45,742 nucleotides of DNA, from the NCBI GenBank assembly GCA_025350905.1, contig JANXWY010000486.1, positions 1 through 45,742 on the forward strand, written 5' to 3'. Below are positions 1-8,640 of this stretch, in pieces. The DNA is from Verrucomicrobiota bacterium. GTDB lineage: Bacteria; Verrucomicrobiota; Verrucomicrobiia; Limisphaerales; JADLHS01. Within the stretch, counting starts at the first letter, position 1, and each line of letters opens with the position of its first letter. A program made the translations under genes and the position numbers. Under the pieces are notes generated by a model. The model did not search any database, was not told the origin of the DNA, and saw only the letters and a list, made by a program, of their open reading frames with translations.

Positions 1-691
1 TGGCCACTTCAAAGGAGGTCGCACTGTCAAAAACCACCCCGCCCACCGTGGCCGCCCCGGCGGAACCACCCGTGGCCTGGACAATGAAGGTATCGCCCGC
101 CGATACTTCGGCGACGTCAAAGAAGATCCAGTCGGAAACCCGGTTGTTATAGATGGCGGCGGTCGTCACCACCGCCCCGCTGCTGGCACCGGCCCCGTTG
201 GTCTGAACTAGTGTCACGCTGGCGGCGTTGGCAGCGGCGTTGTCCAGATTATCCACGAGCAGACCCACGCGAATCGTCCGCCCCACCGCTTGGTCATTCA
301 GGATGAAGCGAAAAACATCTGTGCTCACGCCCGCCCCCGGGAATGGGTTCATCGTGCCGGTCGTGAACAGGGCGGGAAGATTGGTCGGTTTATCCAGCAG
401 GGCATAATTGCCATTGCCAGGATAGGTGGTGGTGAGGATTGTCATTGCGCTTACGTAACTCGGCGTCACCGGCGGCAGGTTCACCAAATAATATCCGTCG
501 GTGCCGAGAATGAAGTCGCCATCAATATCCAGGGGCTTGGTGACGCTGGGCGTGCGCCAGCGGGAGCCGAGGTCGGTCTGGGCCCCGACGTAGGTGACGG
601 CGGCGGCGCGGGCGGGCGTGGCGTTCACGAGGGCAGCCAGCACCGCCGTCAGCGCGCCAAGCCGAAGCAAGCAAACAAAGTTGGTTGTCAT
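1..691 (-). CDS. Exported protein, partial (C-terminus beyond the window edge)
   Basis: An open frame runs from an ATG at 691 to base 1 with no stop, so about 230 residues of the N-terminal part are visible. It begins with a hydrophobic stretch ending in an Ala-rich cleavage-like region (VNATPARAAA), a good Sec signal peptide. The mature part is rich in Thr, Gly, Ala and Val with alternating hydrophobic residues, as in beta-sandwich surface proteins. Codon use is GC-biased at third positions over the whole length, which supports a real gene. Its upstream neighbour, the sigma-factor remnant, lies on the other strand. I do not recognise a named family. A sorting tail, if any, would be outside the window. 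Confidence 0.75.
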   Translation of the reverse strand, partial: MTTNFVCLLRLGALTAVLAALVNATPARAAAVTYVGAQTDLGSRWRTPSVTKPLDIDGDFILGTDGYYLVNLPPVTPSYVSAMTILTTTYPGNGNYALLDKPTNLPALFTTGTMNPFPGAGVSTDVFRFILNDQAVGRTIRVGLLVDNLDNAAANAASVTLVQTNGAGASSGAVVTTAAIYNNRVSDWIFFDVAEVSAGDTFIVQATGGSAGAATVGGVVFDSATSFEVA

Positions 692-852
692 CGGGTGATT
701 TCGATCTGAATCCTGACCCAGCGTCCCCGTTCCCGAACGCGAAGGCGAGCGTGTTTTTTTTGCCATTCATCGCGAGTACTGCGTATCCAAGCGCCCACGC
801 GGACCGGCATTAAAGCCAGGATCCAGGTGATGCCGCCATTAACAATTTCTCC

Positions 853-1151
853 GTGAGCGACCTCCCGCCGGCTTCACCCTTTGCCTCGAAGAGTCGGACG
901 CTGGTCCGGCGCGCGCGGGGGGAATCCGCCGCAGGCCGGGCCGCGTTGAGCGAACTCTGCGAAGCTTGCTACCAACCAGTGCTGCGATTTCTGCGCAGCG
1001 ACTCGCTCTGAGCGAAGGGGCGGTGAAAGTAACCTTCCATCGTTTGCGCAAACGCTTCCGCGAGATCGTCCGCTCGGAAATTTCTCAAACCCTGCGCGAC
1101 CCAGGACTCGTGGAGGAAGAACTTCACCACCTGATCGAAGCGCTCAGCTAG
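853..1151 (+). pseudogene. ECF-type RNA polymerase sigma factor remnant with internal deletion
   Basis: Two pieces of one sigma-factor family are visible. A GTG at 853 opens 52 codons with the typical N-terminus (TLVRRARGESAAGRAALSEL, then CEACYQPVLRFLR), stopping at TGA 1009-1011. In another frame, ending at the TAG 1149-1151, is the family's C-terminus: a region-4 helix-turn-helix part (LSEGAVKVTFHRLRKRFRE) and the tail VEEELHHLIEALS. Family members are usually about 200 residues or more, so most of regions 2 to 4 are missing. The junction lies near 1000-1010, where the N-part leaves and the C-part enters in a different frame. The product cannot work as a sigma factor. It probably once regulated neighbouring genes; that is inference. 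Confidence 0.75.
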
Positions 1152-1192
1152 CGCCGCGCTGTGGCTGTCTCGGGTACGCAACCGACCACTCT

Positions 1193-3688
1193 TCACGGAA
1201 GCTGCTGCGCCCGGAAAAAGCGTGGCGCACCGACCGGCGATCCGAGGTCAACCTGGACTTCACTGGTGGTGATCGGAACATTCGTGAGCGGCTGCCAGGT
1301 GACGGGCGGCGCAAGATTTGTGGCCGCGTCCACGCGGACCGTCGTGCCCAATGCGGCGGCAATGTCGAGCACCACGGACGAACCGACGGTCAGCGTGAGC
1401 CGGGGAGCAGTGCTGGCGAAGCTGATACGGAAAGCCGTGCCTTGATTGCGACCGCCACCGGCGCTGGTCGTGCCGTAGAGCGTGCCGTCCGAACCGCCCA
1501 CCAGCGACCCGACTGGATTTCCGCCGTCACCGCCGGTTCCGGAAAAGGCCCGGAGTTTCTCGTAACCAGTTCCATCGGTCTTGATCCGAAAGAGGCTGCC
1601 GTTGACAGAGCCTCCACCGAAGCGAGTCACGCCGTAAAGATAACCGTCACCGCCAAAGGCGAGGCCGGCCTCGGGCTGACGACCATCCCCGCCGATGGCA
1701 CTGAATTCATGCATCACGGTGAAGCCGCCGCCATTGGTCAGAATCTGGAAGACGCCACCGAAACCATCCGCGCCGCCCAGACTCGCGGTCCCGTAGAGCA
1801 CGCCGTTCGTATCCTGAATCAGCGCGCCTTTGGGTGTCCGCAAGCCGGTGCCGGTGGAAGCGAATGTCTTGAGCGGCGTGAAGCCAGACCCGGCCGTGCT
1901 GATGGCGAAGACCACGCCACCGCCGGACGGTCCGCCGGATTCGGTGACGCCGTAGAGCCGGCCATCCTGACCGGCGAGCAAGCGGGTCGAAGAATTCTGG
2001 CCACTACCACTGTTGGTGAAACGATGAATGAGGGTATAACCGTTCCCATCATTGCCGACGCGATAGATGGCCCCCGCCGCCGCACCGCCCCCGAAATACG
2101 CCGTGCCATAGAGCGCGCCGTCATTGCCCTCGATCGGCGCGGCCATCGGTTGCCGGCCATCGGCTCCGGTGCTGAGAAAAGTGTGCAGCACCTGGAAACC
2201 GGAGCCGTCCTCGTTCATGCCATACACCGTGCCCAAGGCGGTCGAACCGGGGGGCGCGATGCCACCCGCCGACATTGCGCCGTAAAACCGGCCGTCACTG
2301 CCCTGAATCACTCCGCTGAAAGCATCGCTGCCCTGGCTCAAGTCCGCGTAGCCGAAAAACTTCTTGGCCTCGAATCCGGAACCATCTGGCCGCAGGCGGA
2401 AGAACACGCCAGCGTTGGCCCCGCCAAAGCGCGCAGTGCCGTACAAAAAGCCGTTCGTGCCCACTGTCAGCCCGGCGACCACATTTGTTCCATCGCTGTC
2501 GAAGGTGGGAAACGTGTACGTGGTCACGAAGTTTGAACCCGCTTGATTCAACCGGAACACGGCCCCGTGCCCCGTGGCCATCCCTGCGGTTGAGCCCACG
2601 ATGACACCTGCGGGGCCGGGCAGCAACGGTCTGGGAGTGGAGCGGTTCACGTCCGCGCCGGCATCGTTTCCCAGGTAATTCGCCGGAAAATCCATCAGCT
2701 TGGTAAAGCCCGCGCCATCCTTGCCCACGGCAAAGATGTAACCGGCGCCCAGACGCGCGCTCGTGGACAAAGAACCATAGAGCCGGCCGTCGTTGCCTTC
2801 GAGCAACGACTCCACGACCTTCCCGTACGTGCTGCCGTCAGGAGCGGGCGGAAGGGCAGCAATGTTCGTGTAGCCAGTGCCGTCCAGTTCCATACGGAAT
2901 AACTTGGTCGTCGTATCGGTATAGGCGGCAAGATAAAACTTTCCGTCGCTGGCCTGCATCAACGCCGTGGGACTGATTCCCTCCGCCGCGGGAAACGCGC
3001 TGAAATTTCGCACCAACTGTCGCGCGCCAGTATCGGGGTCGAGGGCGACCAGATTGTTGCCATTGTCCATGGCATAAAGCAGACCGTTGGTGCCTTGCAG
3101 AAGCATGGGGGCGAAAGTCGTCGGGCCGTTGAGGGATGGCGTGATGGTGAAGCTCTGGTAGCCCGTGCCGTTCTTGGCCATGCGGACCAGCTTGCCGCCG
3201 GAGACCGCGTAAAGTTTTCCATCCAATCCTTCAAGCAACATGTCCCAGTCACCCCCGCCGGCAGCGGCGGCCGTGATGAGGGTGCTGAAGCTGCTGCCAT
3301 TGGTCGGCACCCGGATCAACCCCGCGCTGGCACCGGTCCAGGCGTAAATCGCGTCGTCACTTCCCGCCACGATCCGCTGCTGGGTGCCCACGCCGTTGGC
3401 GGAAAGGTTTTCGAAGCCGAAGACCAGCATCGGATTTTCACCGTTGGCGTCCACATGAAAGATGGCGCCGTGCGTGCCGGCCGGCCCGGTGCCGAGCACA
3501 GTCGCGCCATAGAAGGTTCCATCGGCGGCGCGCGCGAGGCCCGCCTGCGGAATTCCCCCCACCACATTAGTGGGCGCAAATGCATGGAGCTGCTGGTAAT
3601 TAAACGACGCCTGCGCTGGCACCCAAGTTGGCGCCAGGATCCAGCCGGCGCTGAACGCAAACAGGGAGAACAGTTTCAGAGTCTTCAA
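1193..3688 (-). CDS. GloVer (Gloeo_Verruco) tandem-repeat exported protein
   Basis: This encodes about 831 residues built almost wholly from repeats of roughly 50 to 70 residues with the core G-x-L/F-Y-G-x-T-x-x-G-G and then hydrophobic-x-D-G-x-G-F/Y. At least eight clear copies are seen (FLYGTARFGG, ALYGTAYFGG, YLYGVTRFGG, TLYGTTSAGG). This is the Gloeo_Verruco repeat, expected to fold as beta-propeller-like blades. The N-terminus is a signal peptide (LKLFSLFAFSAGWILAPTW, then VPAQA). I chose the TTG at 3688 because it starts directly before that signal, has AAGGA 12 bases upstream, and avoids a long overlap with the preceding gene; the frame is open further up to 3823. The C-terminus carries the W...RFFRAQQLP tail seen in other exported proteins here. 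It is the last gene of a four-gene minus-strand set. Function is probably extracellular; the ligand is unknown. Confidence 0.85.
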   Translation of the reverse strand: MKTLKLFSLFAFSAGWILAPTWVPAQASFNYQQLHAFAPTNVVGGIPQAGLARAADGTFYGATVLGTGPAGTHGAIFHVDANGENPMLVFGFENLSANGVGTQQRIVAGSDDAIYAWTGASAGLIRVPTNGSSFSTLITAAAAGGGDWDMLLEGLDGKLYAVSGGKLVRMAKNGTGYQSFTITPSLNGPTTFAPMLLQGTNGLLYAMDNGNNLVALDPDTGARQLVRNFSAFPAAEGISPTALMQASDGKFYLAAYTDTTTKLFRMELDGTGYTNIAALPPAPDGSTYGKVVESLLEGNDGRLYGSLSTSARLGAGYIFAVGKDGAGFTKLMDFPANYLGNDAGADVNRSTPRPLLPGPAGVIVGSTAGMATGHGAVFRLNQAGSNFVTTYTFPTFDSDGTNVVAGLTVGTNGFLYGTARFGGANAGVFFRLRPDGSGFEAKKFFGYADLSQGSDAFSGVIQGSDGRFYGAMSAGGIAPPGSTALGTVYGMNEDGSGFQVLHTFLSTGADGRQPMAAPIEGNDGALYGTAYFGGGAAAGAIYRVGNDGNGYTLIHRFTNSGSGQNSSTRLLAGQDGRLYGVTESGGPSGGGVVFAISTAGSGFTPLKTFASTGTGLRTPKGALIQDTNGVLYGTASLGGADGFGGVFQILTNGGGFTVMHEFSAIGGDGRQPEAGLAFGGDGYLYGVTRFGGGSVNGSLFRIKTDGTGYEKLRAFSGTGGDGGNPVGSLVGGSDGTLYGTTSAGGGRNQGTAFRISFASTAPRLTLTVGSSVVLDIAAALGTTVRVDAATNLAPPVTWQPLTNVPITTSEVQVDLGSPVGAPRFFRAQQLP

Positions 3689-3725
3689 GCTCTGGTGGAG
3701 TCCTTGGGTTTGCGAGGAAAGTGGG

Positions 3726-4298
3726 TCACGGTTTGAACAAACGATAGAACCTGGTGGGCAACGCCACGGGAACCACAATGGGATTCGTCGCGCCACTGGG
3801 GGAGTTCGTCCAATCCGGTGCATTCAACAGAGCCGTTTGTTGCAATACAAAGCCTGGGGTATTTGGCGTCCACGAAATCGAAGCATTGCCAGGAGTGGCG
3901 GGAACAATCGTGAGGGTGGGTGCGCCGGTGACTTGCACCGCTGTCGGCAACGCCCAGAATCCGCCGATAACCGAGAACTGTCCATTGGTCATCGGCCCGC
4001 TCGCATCCGGCTGGCCAATCGTCCCGCTCACCGAATAAACGCCGCCGGTGCTCGTGCCGCCACCACCCGCGACTTTGAACCAGTCAATGGCGTATTGGGC
4101 TTGGGCCGCGATCGCCGTTGTCAGGAACACAAACCCAACGATGAGTCGCCGACCCGATCTGACGGGCGCCAACGCTCGGGCGCGTTGAGCTGCCAGGTGT
4201 CGCCGGCCCCACACCGAAAGTGTCGCCGCGCCACCGCCCTCCATGCCGCTTCGCGTTTGCCCTTGGCCATTCTCTCTTCGCTCGTTTTGTGAGTTCAT
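3726..4298 (-). CDS. Verrucomicrobial exported hypothetical protein with GFWA and RFYR motifs
   Basis: This 190-residue protein overlaps the end of the preceding gene by ATGA (4295-4298), which suggests translational coupling. It has an unusually long, Arg-rich N-terminal extension of about 50 residues before a hydrophobic signal (LIVGFVFLTTAIAAQAQ). The extension may be an extended signal peptide, or the true start may be internal. The body contains IDWFKVAGGGGTSTGGVYSV, GTIGQPDAS and VIGGFWAL, a pattern I know from many uncharacterised Verrucomicrobia and Planctomycetes proteins. It ends in a short Ig-like segment and the tail DWTNS...TRFYRLFKP. A gap of 37 bases separates it from the GloVer protein downstream. 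No enzymatic motif is visible. Confidence 0.75.
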   Translation of the reverse strand: MNSQNERRENGQGQTRSGMEGGGAATLSVWGRRHLAAQRARALAPVRSGRRLIVGFVFLTTAIAAQAQYAIDWFKVAGGGGTSTGGVYSVSGTIGQPDASGPMTNGQFSVIGGFWALPTAVQVTGAPTLTIVPATPGNASISWTPNTPGFVLQQTALLNAPDWTNSPSGATNPIVVPVALPTRFYRLFKP

Positions 4299-6265
4299 TG
4301 GTTGTCTCCCTTCATTTTGTGGTTTAGCAGATATTCAAGTTTTTCCAAGCGGGTTTTCAAGTCCGCATTTTCCAATTCGAGTTTCTGAATTCTGCCATCT
4401 GCTTTCTGCCGTCCGCCTTCCACCTTCTCATTCAGCCCTTGAATGGCCGCCAGCGCCACGCCGTCGGCGTCCACGGTGGCAATGTGTTTGTCATCGGTGC
4501 CGGTGCTGAAAGCGGCATGAAAATCCTGCGCCATCGGGCCGACGTGCCGGACCGCCGTGTCGGTCTTGAAGTTCCATTCCAGGATCGGCAGCGCGGCGAC
4601 TTTCTCCAGGATGACGCGCGGCTCCACCGGTTTGAAGTGCTCCTTGAGGTTGCGGTCGCTGCTCGGGTTGAACGAAGTCGCCGACCAGTTGCCGTTCGCA
4701 TCGAGCGCCGCGACCCAGCTCGCCGCATTGCCGAACCGCGCGATCAGGCCCGTGCCCTGCGTCGAAACGCTCAGCGCCCCCTGGGCCGCATTGCCGCTGG
4801 CCACGACCCGCAAAGCGGGGCTGCTGTTGGCGGCGTTGTTCAGGTTCTCAAAGTAGGCCACCGAGTCGTTAAAGTTGCCGCTGTTCTTCGTGACCCGGAC
4901 GTCCAGTCCGCCATTGCCGGAAATCACGCCGGTTGCATTCAGCGGGCCGTAGAAGTGGCCGGCGTAACCGCTCTGGCTGGAGCCCAGCACGCCATCGCCG
5001 GTTCTGGATTCGCCGCCGATGCCAAAGCCGCTGCCGCTCAAACCGTACACGCCCCCGTTCCCGCCCACATCCGAACTGGCGCCGCCATTGATCCCCAGCA
5101 CGGCGATGTTGCCGCCGCTGTCCCCGCGCACGGCATGACCGTAGGCATTAGTCGCCTGCACCCCGGCATCACTGGAAATCAAACCCGAAGCCCGAACCCT
5201 GCCGTAGAAGTGACCGGCATAACCACTCTGACTCGAGCCCAGCACCCCATCGCCGGTGGTGGATTCGCCGCCGATGCCAAAGCCGCTGCCACTCAAACCG
5301 TACACGCCCCCGTTCCCGCCCACATCCGAACTGGCGCCGCCATTGATCCCCAGCACGGCGATGTTGCCGCCGCTGTCCCCGCGCACGGCATGGCCGTAGG
5401 CATTAGTCGCCTGCAATCCGGCATCACTGGAAATCAAACCCGAGGCCCGAACCTTGCCGTAGAAGTGACCGGCGTAACCGCTCTGGCTGGCGCCCAGCAC
5501 GCCATCGCCGGTGGTGGATTCACCGCCGATGCCAAAGCCGCTGCCACTCAAGCCGTACACGCCGCCGTTCCCGCCCACCTCGGAGCTGGCGCCGCCATTG
5601 ATCCCCAGCACGGCGATGTTAGCACCGCTGTCCCCGCGCACCGCATGGCCGTAAGCGTTCGTACCGTAAAGCGACGCACCGGAGAAGCCGAAGCCGTAAA
5701 CCCCGCTGGTTTGCCCGCCGAGGGCCCCGATATTCCCGGAGGTACTTATTCCCACCACGCTTCGATCCGCGGCGCTCCCCTGCAAACCGGGACCACCGCC
5801 GGTGTTGGTCGCGGCGATGAGCGGCCCCGGACTGTTGCTGGTCACGAACGAAGGTCCGGGCGGCCCCGGAAGGCCGGGGTTGCCCGAGGCGGCGTACAGC
5901 GCATACGGCGTCGCCGTGAGCGGCTGCCGGGGCGAGAGCGGGGTGAAGTTGGCAGCGCCGTTGGTGCGCGCGCCGATCTCCATGGCGCGCGGGCTGCCAT
6001 TGAATACGCCCGCCCCGAAATCGAGCGTCAAGGTGAACAGACCATTGGTGATCGACACGGCGGAGTTGGTAACAGCGACCCCCACCTGGCTGCCGCCGGT
6101 GGCGGCGTCGAAGAGGGTGAATTTCAAGTCGTACGAGCCGTTGGCGCCGGCCCCGTTGTCCATGAGCCGTCCTTGGTAGGTGAACGCCGTGCCCTGGGCA
6201 AAAGCTGGAAGGCAGAGGGCGGAAAGCAGAGGGCCGAGAGCGGTGAGTTTGAGCATGGTTCTCAT
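4295..6265 (-). CDS. Surface fibre protein with C-terminal S74 intramolecular chaperone and 85-residue repeats
   Basis: This 656-residue protein has a signal peptide (LTALGPLLSALCLPAFAQ) and a conserved N-terminal beta domain beginning GTAFTYQGRL and ending near LSPRQPLTATPYALYA. Next come a short Pro-Gly stretch and nearly three copies of an 85-residue repeat (AYGHAVRGDS, GGNGGVYGLSGSGFGIGGES, SGYAGHFYG). The C-terminus is a peptidase S74 chaperone domain: SDRNLKEHF supplies the Ser and Lys expected for self-cleavage, followed by GPMAQDF, DADGVALAAIQGLNEKV and a coiled coil. In phage tail spikes this domain drives trimer folding and then cuts itself off. The start at 6265 lies 3 bases after the upstream stop; a second ATG three codons in (MLKL) is also possible. 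Probably a trimeric surface fibre. No other phage genes are nearby. Confidence 0.85.
   Translation of the reverse strand: MRTMLKLTALGPLLSALCLPAFAQGTAFTYQGRLMDNGAGANGSYDLKFTLFDAATGGSQVGVAVTNSAVSITNGLFTLTLDFGAGVFNGSPRAMEIGARTNGAANFTPLSPRQPLTATPYALYAASGNPGLPGPPGPSFVTSNSPGPLIAATNTGGGPGLQGSAADRSVVGISTSGNIGALGGQTSGVYGFGFSGASLYGTNAYGHAVRGDSGANIAVLGINGGASSEVGGNGGVYGLSGSGFGIGGESTTGDGVLGASQSGYAGHFYGKVRASGLISSDAGLQATNAYGHAVRGDSGGNIAVLGINGGASSDVGGNGGVYGLSGSGFGIGGESTTGDGVLGSSQSGYAGHFYGRVRASGLISSDAGVQATNAYGHAVRGDSGGNIAVLGINGGASSDVGGNGGVYGLSGSGFGIGGESRTGDGVLGSSQSGYAGHFYGPLNATGVISGNGGLDVRVTKNSGNFNDSVAYFENLNNAANSSPALRVVASGNAAQGALSVSTQGTGLIARFGNAASWVAALDANGNWSATSFNPSSDRNLKEHFKPVEPRVILEKVAALPILEWNFKTDTAVRHVGPMAQDFHAAFSTGTDDKHIATVDADGVALAAIQGLNEKVEGGRQKADGRIQKLELENADLKTRLEKLEYLLNHKMKGDNQ
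4948..5663. repeat. Tandem 255-bp DNA repeat, about 2.8 units, inside the fibre gene
   Basis: The phrase ccgtagaagtg followed by the same long segment recurs at 4948, 5203 and 5458, a constant 255-base period (85 codons). Units differ by scattered single bases, so they are recent but not identical copies. The period is a multiple of three, so unequal recombination would lengthen or shorten the fibre without breaking the frame. Confidence 0.9.
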
Positions 6266-6268
6266 GAG

Positions 6269-8587
6269 TTAATTCTGGTGGGTTGAGAGTTTGGCTAGGA
6301 GCAGTTTGATTTCGAAAAGCTCGCGCTTCAACTGTTCATTTTCCGATTCGAGTTTCTGAATTCTGCCTTCCGCTTTCTGATTTCCGACTTCCACCTTTTC
6401 ATTCAACCCCTGGATGGCCGCCAGCGCCACGCCGCCTTCGTCAATCGGCGCGATGTGCTTGTCGTCCGTGCCCACGTTGAACGCAGAGTAAAAATCCTGC
6501 GCCATCGGACCGATGTGTCGCGTGTCAGCGTCTGTTTTATAGCTCCAGGCTGCCAACGGCAACTGGCTGACCTTGGCCAGAATTTCCGCCGAGCTGATTG
6601 CGACGAAATGCTCTTTGGCATTGCGGTCACTGTTGTTATTGAACGTCCCGGTCACGGTCACGGTGGTGGGGGTCCACTGCACGGCCAGGTGTTCCGTGCC
6701 GAATTGTTCGGTGGCCAACGCTCCGCCGCTGAACCCGAACAGCACGGGACCGTCAATGGTGCTGATGCCGGCAAAGGGTCGGCCGCTGCCATACCAACCC
6801 AAGCCATGTTGATTGTCGCCCTTGAACCAGACATTGGTGTTGTTAATTCGCACGCCGCCAGTGGCCGCCAACTCGGAGCTAAAGGTTTTAGCACCGGTGA
6901 AAGTTTGAGCGCCCGCCAACAGCGCCACGTTGGCGGAGAGCCGCGCATCGGCCAAAGTGCCGCTGGAAATATTCGCCGCATTGAGGCTGGTCAAACTCGC
7001 GCCGCTGCCGGTGAAACTATTGCCGGCGTTGTTCAAGGTCACCGCGCTCGAGTAAGTGCCGGACAACACTCCGCTGGGAACTGTTCCGCTGGATAGATTA
7101 CCCGCGCTCAAACTGGTCAGGGCTGCGCCGCTGCCGGCAAATCCATTCGCCGTCACGGTGCCGTTGACGTCGAGTGCCGTGGCGGGGTTATTTTTCCCGA
7201 TGCCAACGCCACCTTGCGCGCGGATGAGGAATTGATCGCTCAAGGTCGAGGCGAAGTCTGCATTTTGTGAATCGGCCCAAACGAACGCACCTTGGTGATA
7301 GGCTTTGGCGCGTCGGCCGGCGACCAGCGTCCAGGAATTCGTTGAAGAGGAAGCATCGCCCGTAGCGGTAGAAAATGGGCCGCTAGCAGTGGTGTTATTT
7401 CCCATCGCAGTGGAATATGGGCCGCTAGCAGTGGTGTTATTTCCCATCGATGTGGAATATGGGCCGCTGGCGGTGGTGTTGAACCCGATTGCGGTAGAAT
7501 GATGGCCGTCGGCTTTTGAATTATGCCCCATCGCGACAGAGTATTGACCACTGGCGATCGTGTAATACCCGCCCGCCGAGGAATGCTCGCCGCCGGCAAT
7601 ATTGTCTGAACCCCCGCCGATGAAGGAATAGGCGTTAGAAATCGAGTTGTTCTGGCCCCCGGCAATGACCGACTGCCAAGCGTTGCTCATTATCAAATTC
7701 TGCCGGCCGTTGACGATTACGGAATGATCCGCGCCAAACTGAATCCTGTTCCCACTTCCGCCACCGATACTGCTGAAGTCAGCCGAAATCTGGTTCGAAG
7801 AGGGGTTGCCCAAGAAGATAGTTGCGCCGCCGCCAGCGATTACAGCGCCCCTTACACCGGCATCAATCATGTTGACCGGCGATCCACCGACGATATTTGG
7901 CGAATCCGAGCTATTGGTCATTAAAAGTAATGCCCGCTGGCCATTGACCCGGATTTCTACAGCCTGATTGTTAGTGCTGCCGAAAAATTGTCCGCCGGAA
8001 ACATTGTTGCCGCCCAGATTCCAGAATGTTGTGGCGTCCAAACCGCCGAGCGTGGCGGCATTCACATTGGTCAGGTTGGCGCCGTTGCCGGTGTAGCTGG
8101 TCGCCGAAACGGCTCCGGAAAAATTGGGGCTGGCGGGCAACGACGAATTCGAGAGGATCCCACCGAGTTGCGCGGCGGGCAGTACCCCCGTCAAGTTGCT
8201 CGCCGTCTCGGCAAAAATGGCAGACGGCGTGGGGGTCAGGGTTTGCAACGGGCTCAAAACCGTGTAACCACTGCCGCCGTTGGTGCGCACGCCCACTTCC
8301 AGCCAGTTGGTGCCACCGATGAATATGCCCGCGCCAAAATCAATCGTCGTGGTGAACAGGCCGTTGCCCGCGGGCACGGAATTGGTCAGGTAGCTGGCGC
8401 CGACTTGAAAGCTGCCGTAAGGATCGTTGTAGAGCTTGAAACGGAAATCATACCGGCCATTCGCCGGATTCGCGCCGTCGTTTAGCCGGCCCTGATACGT
8501 GAATGCGGTGCCTTGGGCATGACTGGTTGAGAGTCGAGCGCTGGTGACCGATAGCAACAGCATTGTAACGACGAGTTTGTTTCGCAT
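6269..8587 (-). CDS. Surface fibre protein with YadA-like head repeats and C-terminal S74 chaperone
   Basis: This encodes 772 residues from the ATG at 8587. I chose this start because the signal peptide (MRNKLVVTMLLLSVTSARLS) begins there, although the frame is open to 8884. The order is: the same N-terminal domain as the next gene (GTAFTYQGRLND ... LSPLQTLTPTPSAIFAE), a beta-rich stalk (LTGVLPAAQLGG), then head repeats of the Hep/Hag or YadA type (SVAMGHNSKADGHHSTAIGF, then YSTSMGNNTTASGP copies). GIGKNNPATALDVNG motifs follow, and finally an S74 domain (NNSDRNAKEHF, GPMAQDF, GVALAAIQGLNEKV) with a C-terminal coiled coil. It probably forms a trimeric fibre whose chaperone removes itself. No YadA-type membrane anchor is present, so attachment is unclear. 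It is the first gene of the four-gene set. Confidence 0.85.
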   Translation of the reverse strand: MRNKLVVTMLLLSVTSARLSTSHAQGTAFTYQGRLNDGANPANGRYDFRFKLYNDPYGSFQVGASYLTNSVPAGNGLFTTTIDFGAGIFIGGTNWLEVGVRTNGGSGYTVLSPLQTLTPTPSAIFAETASNLTGVLPAAQLGGILSNSSLPASPNFSGAVSATSYTGNGANLTNVNAATLGGLDATTFWNLGGNNVSGGQFFGSTNNQAVEIRVNGQRALLLMTNSSDSPNIVGGSPVNMIDAGVRGAVIAGGGATIFLGNPSSNQISADFSSIGGGSGNRIQFGADHSVIVNGRQNLIMSNAWQSVIAGGQNNSISNAYSFIGGGSDNIAGGEHSSAGGYYTIASGQYSVAMGHNSKADGHHSTAIGFNTTASGPYSTSMGNNTTASGPYSTAMGNNTTASGPFSTATGDASSSTNSWTLVAGRRAKAYHQGAFVWADSQNADFASTLSDQFLIRAQGGVGIGKNNPATALDVNGTVTANGFAGSGAALTSLSAGNLSSGTVPSGVLSGTYSSAVTLNNAGNSFTGSGASLTSLNAANISSGTLADARLSANVALLAGAQTFTGAKTFSSELAATGGVRINNTNVWFKGDNQHGLGWYGSGRPFAGISTIDGPVLFGFSGGALATEQFGTEHLAVQWTPTTVTVTGTFNNNSDRNAKEHFVAISSAEILAKVSQLPLAAWSYKTDADTRHIGPMAQDFYSAFNVGTDDKHIAPIDEGGVALAAIQGLNEKVEVGNQKAEGRIQKLESENEQLKRELFEIKLLLAKLSTHQN

Positions 8588-8640
8588 AGTGTTTCTTTTT
8601 TGGATTTGGATTCTAAGAGTTAAGTGGCAATCAATCGGGC

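Noticed and set aside
4439-6286. Plus-strand frame of 615 codons antisense to the fibre gene
   Set aside because: It is repetitive only because the opposite gene is; it has no signal, domain or start context. It is a shadow frame of high-GC coding DNA.
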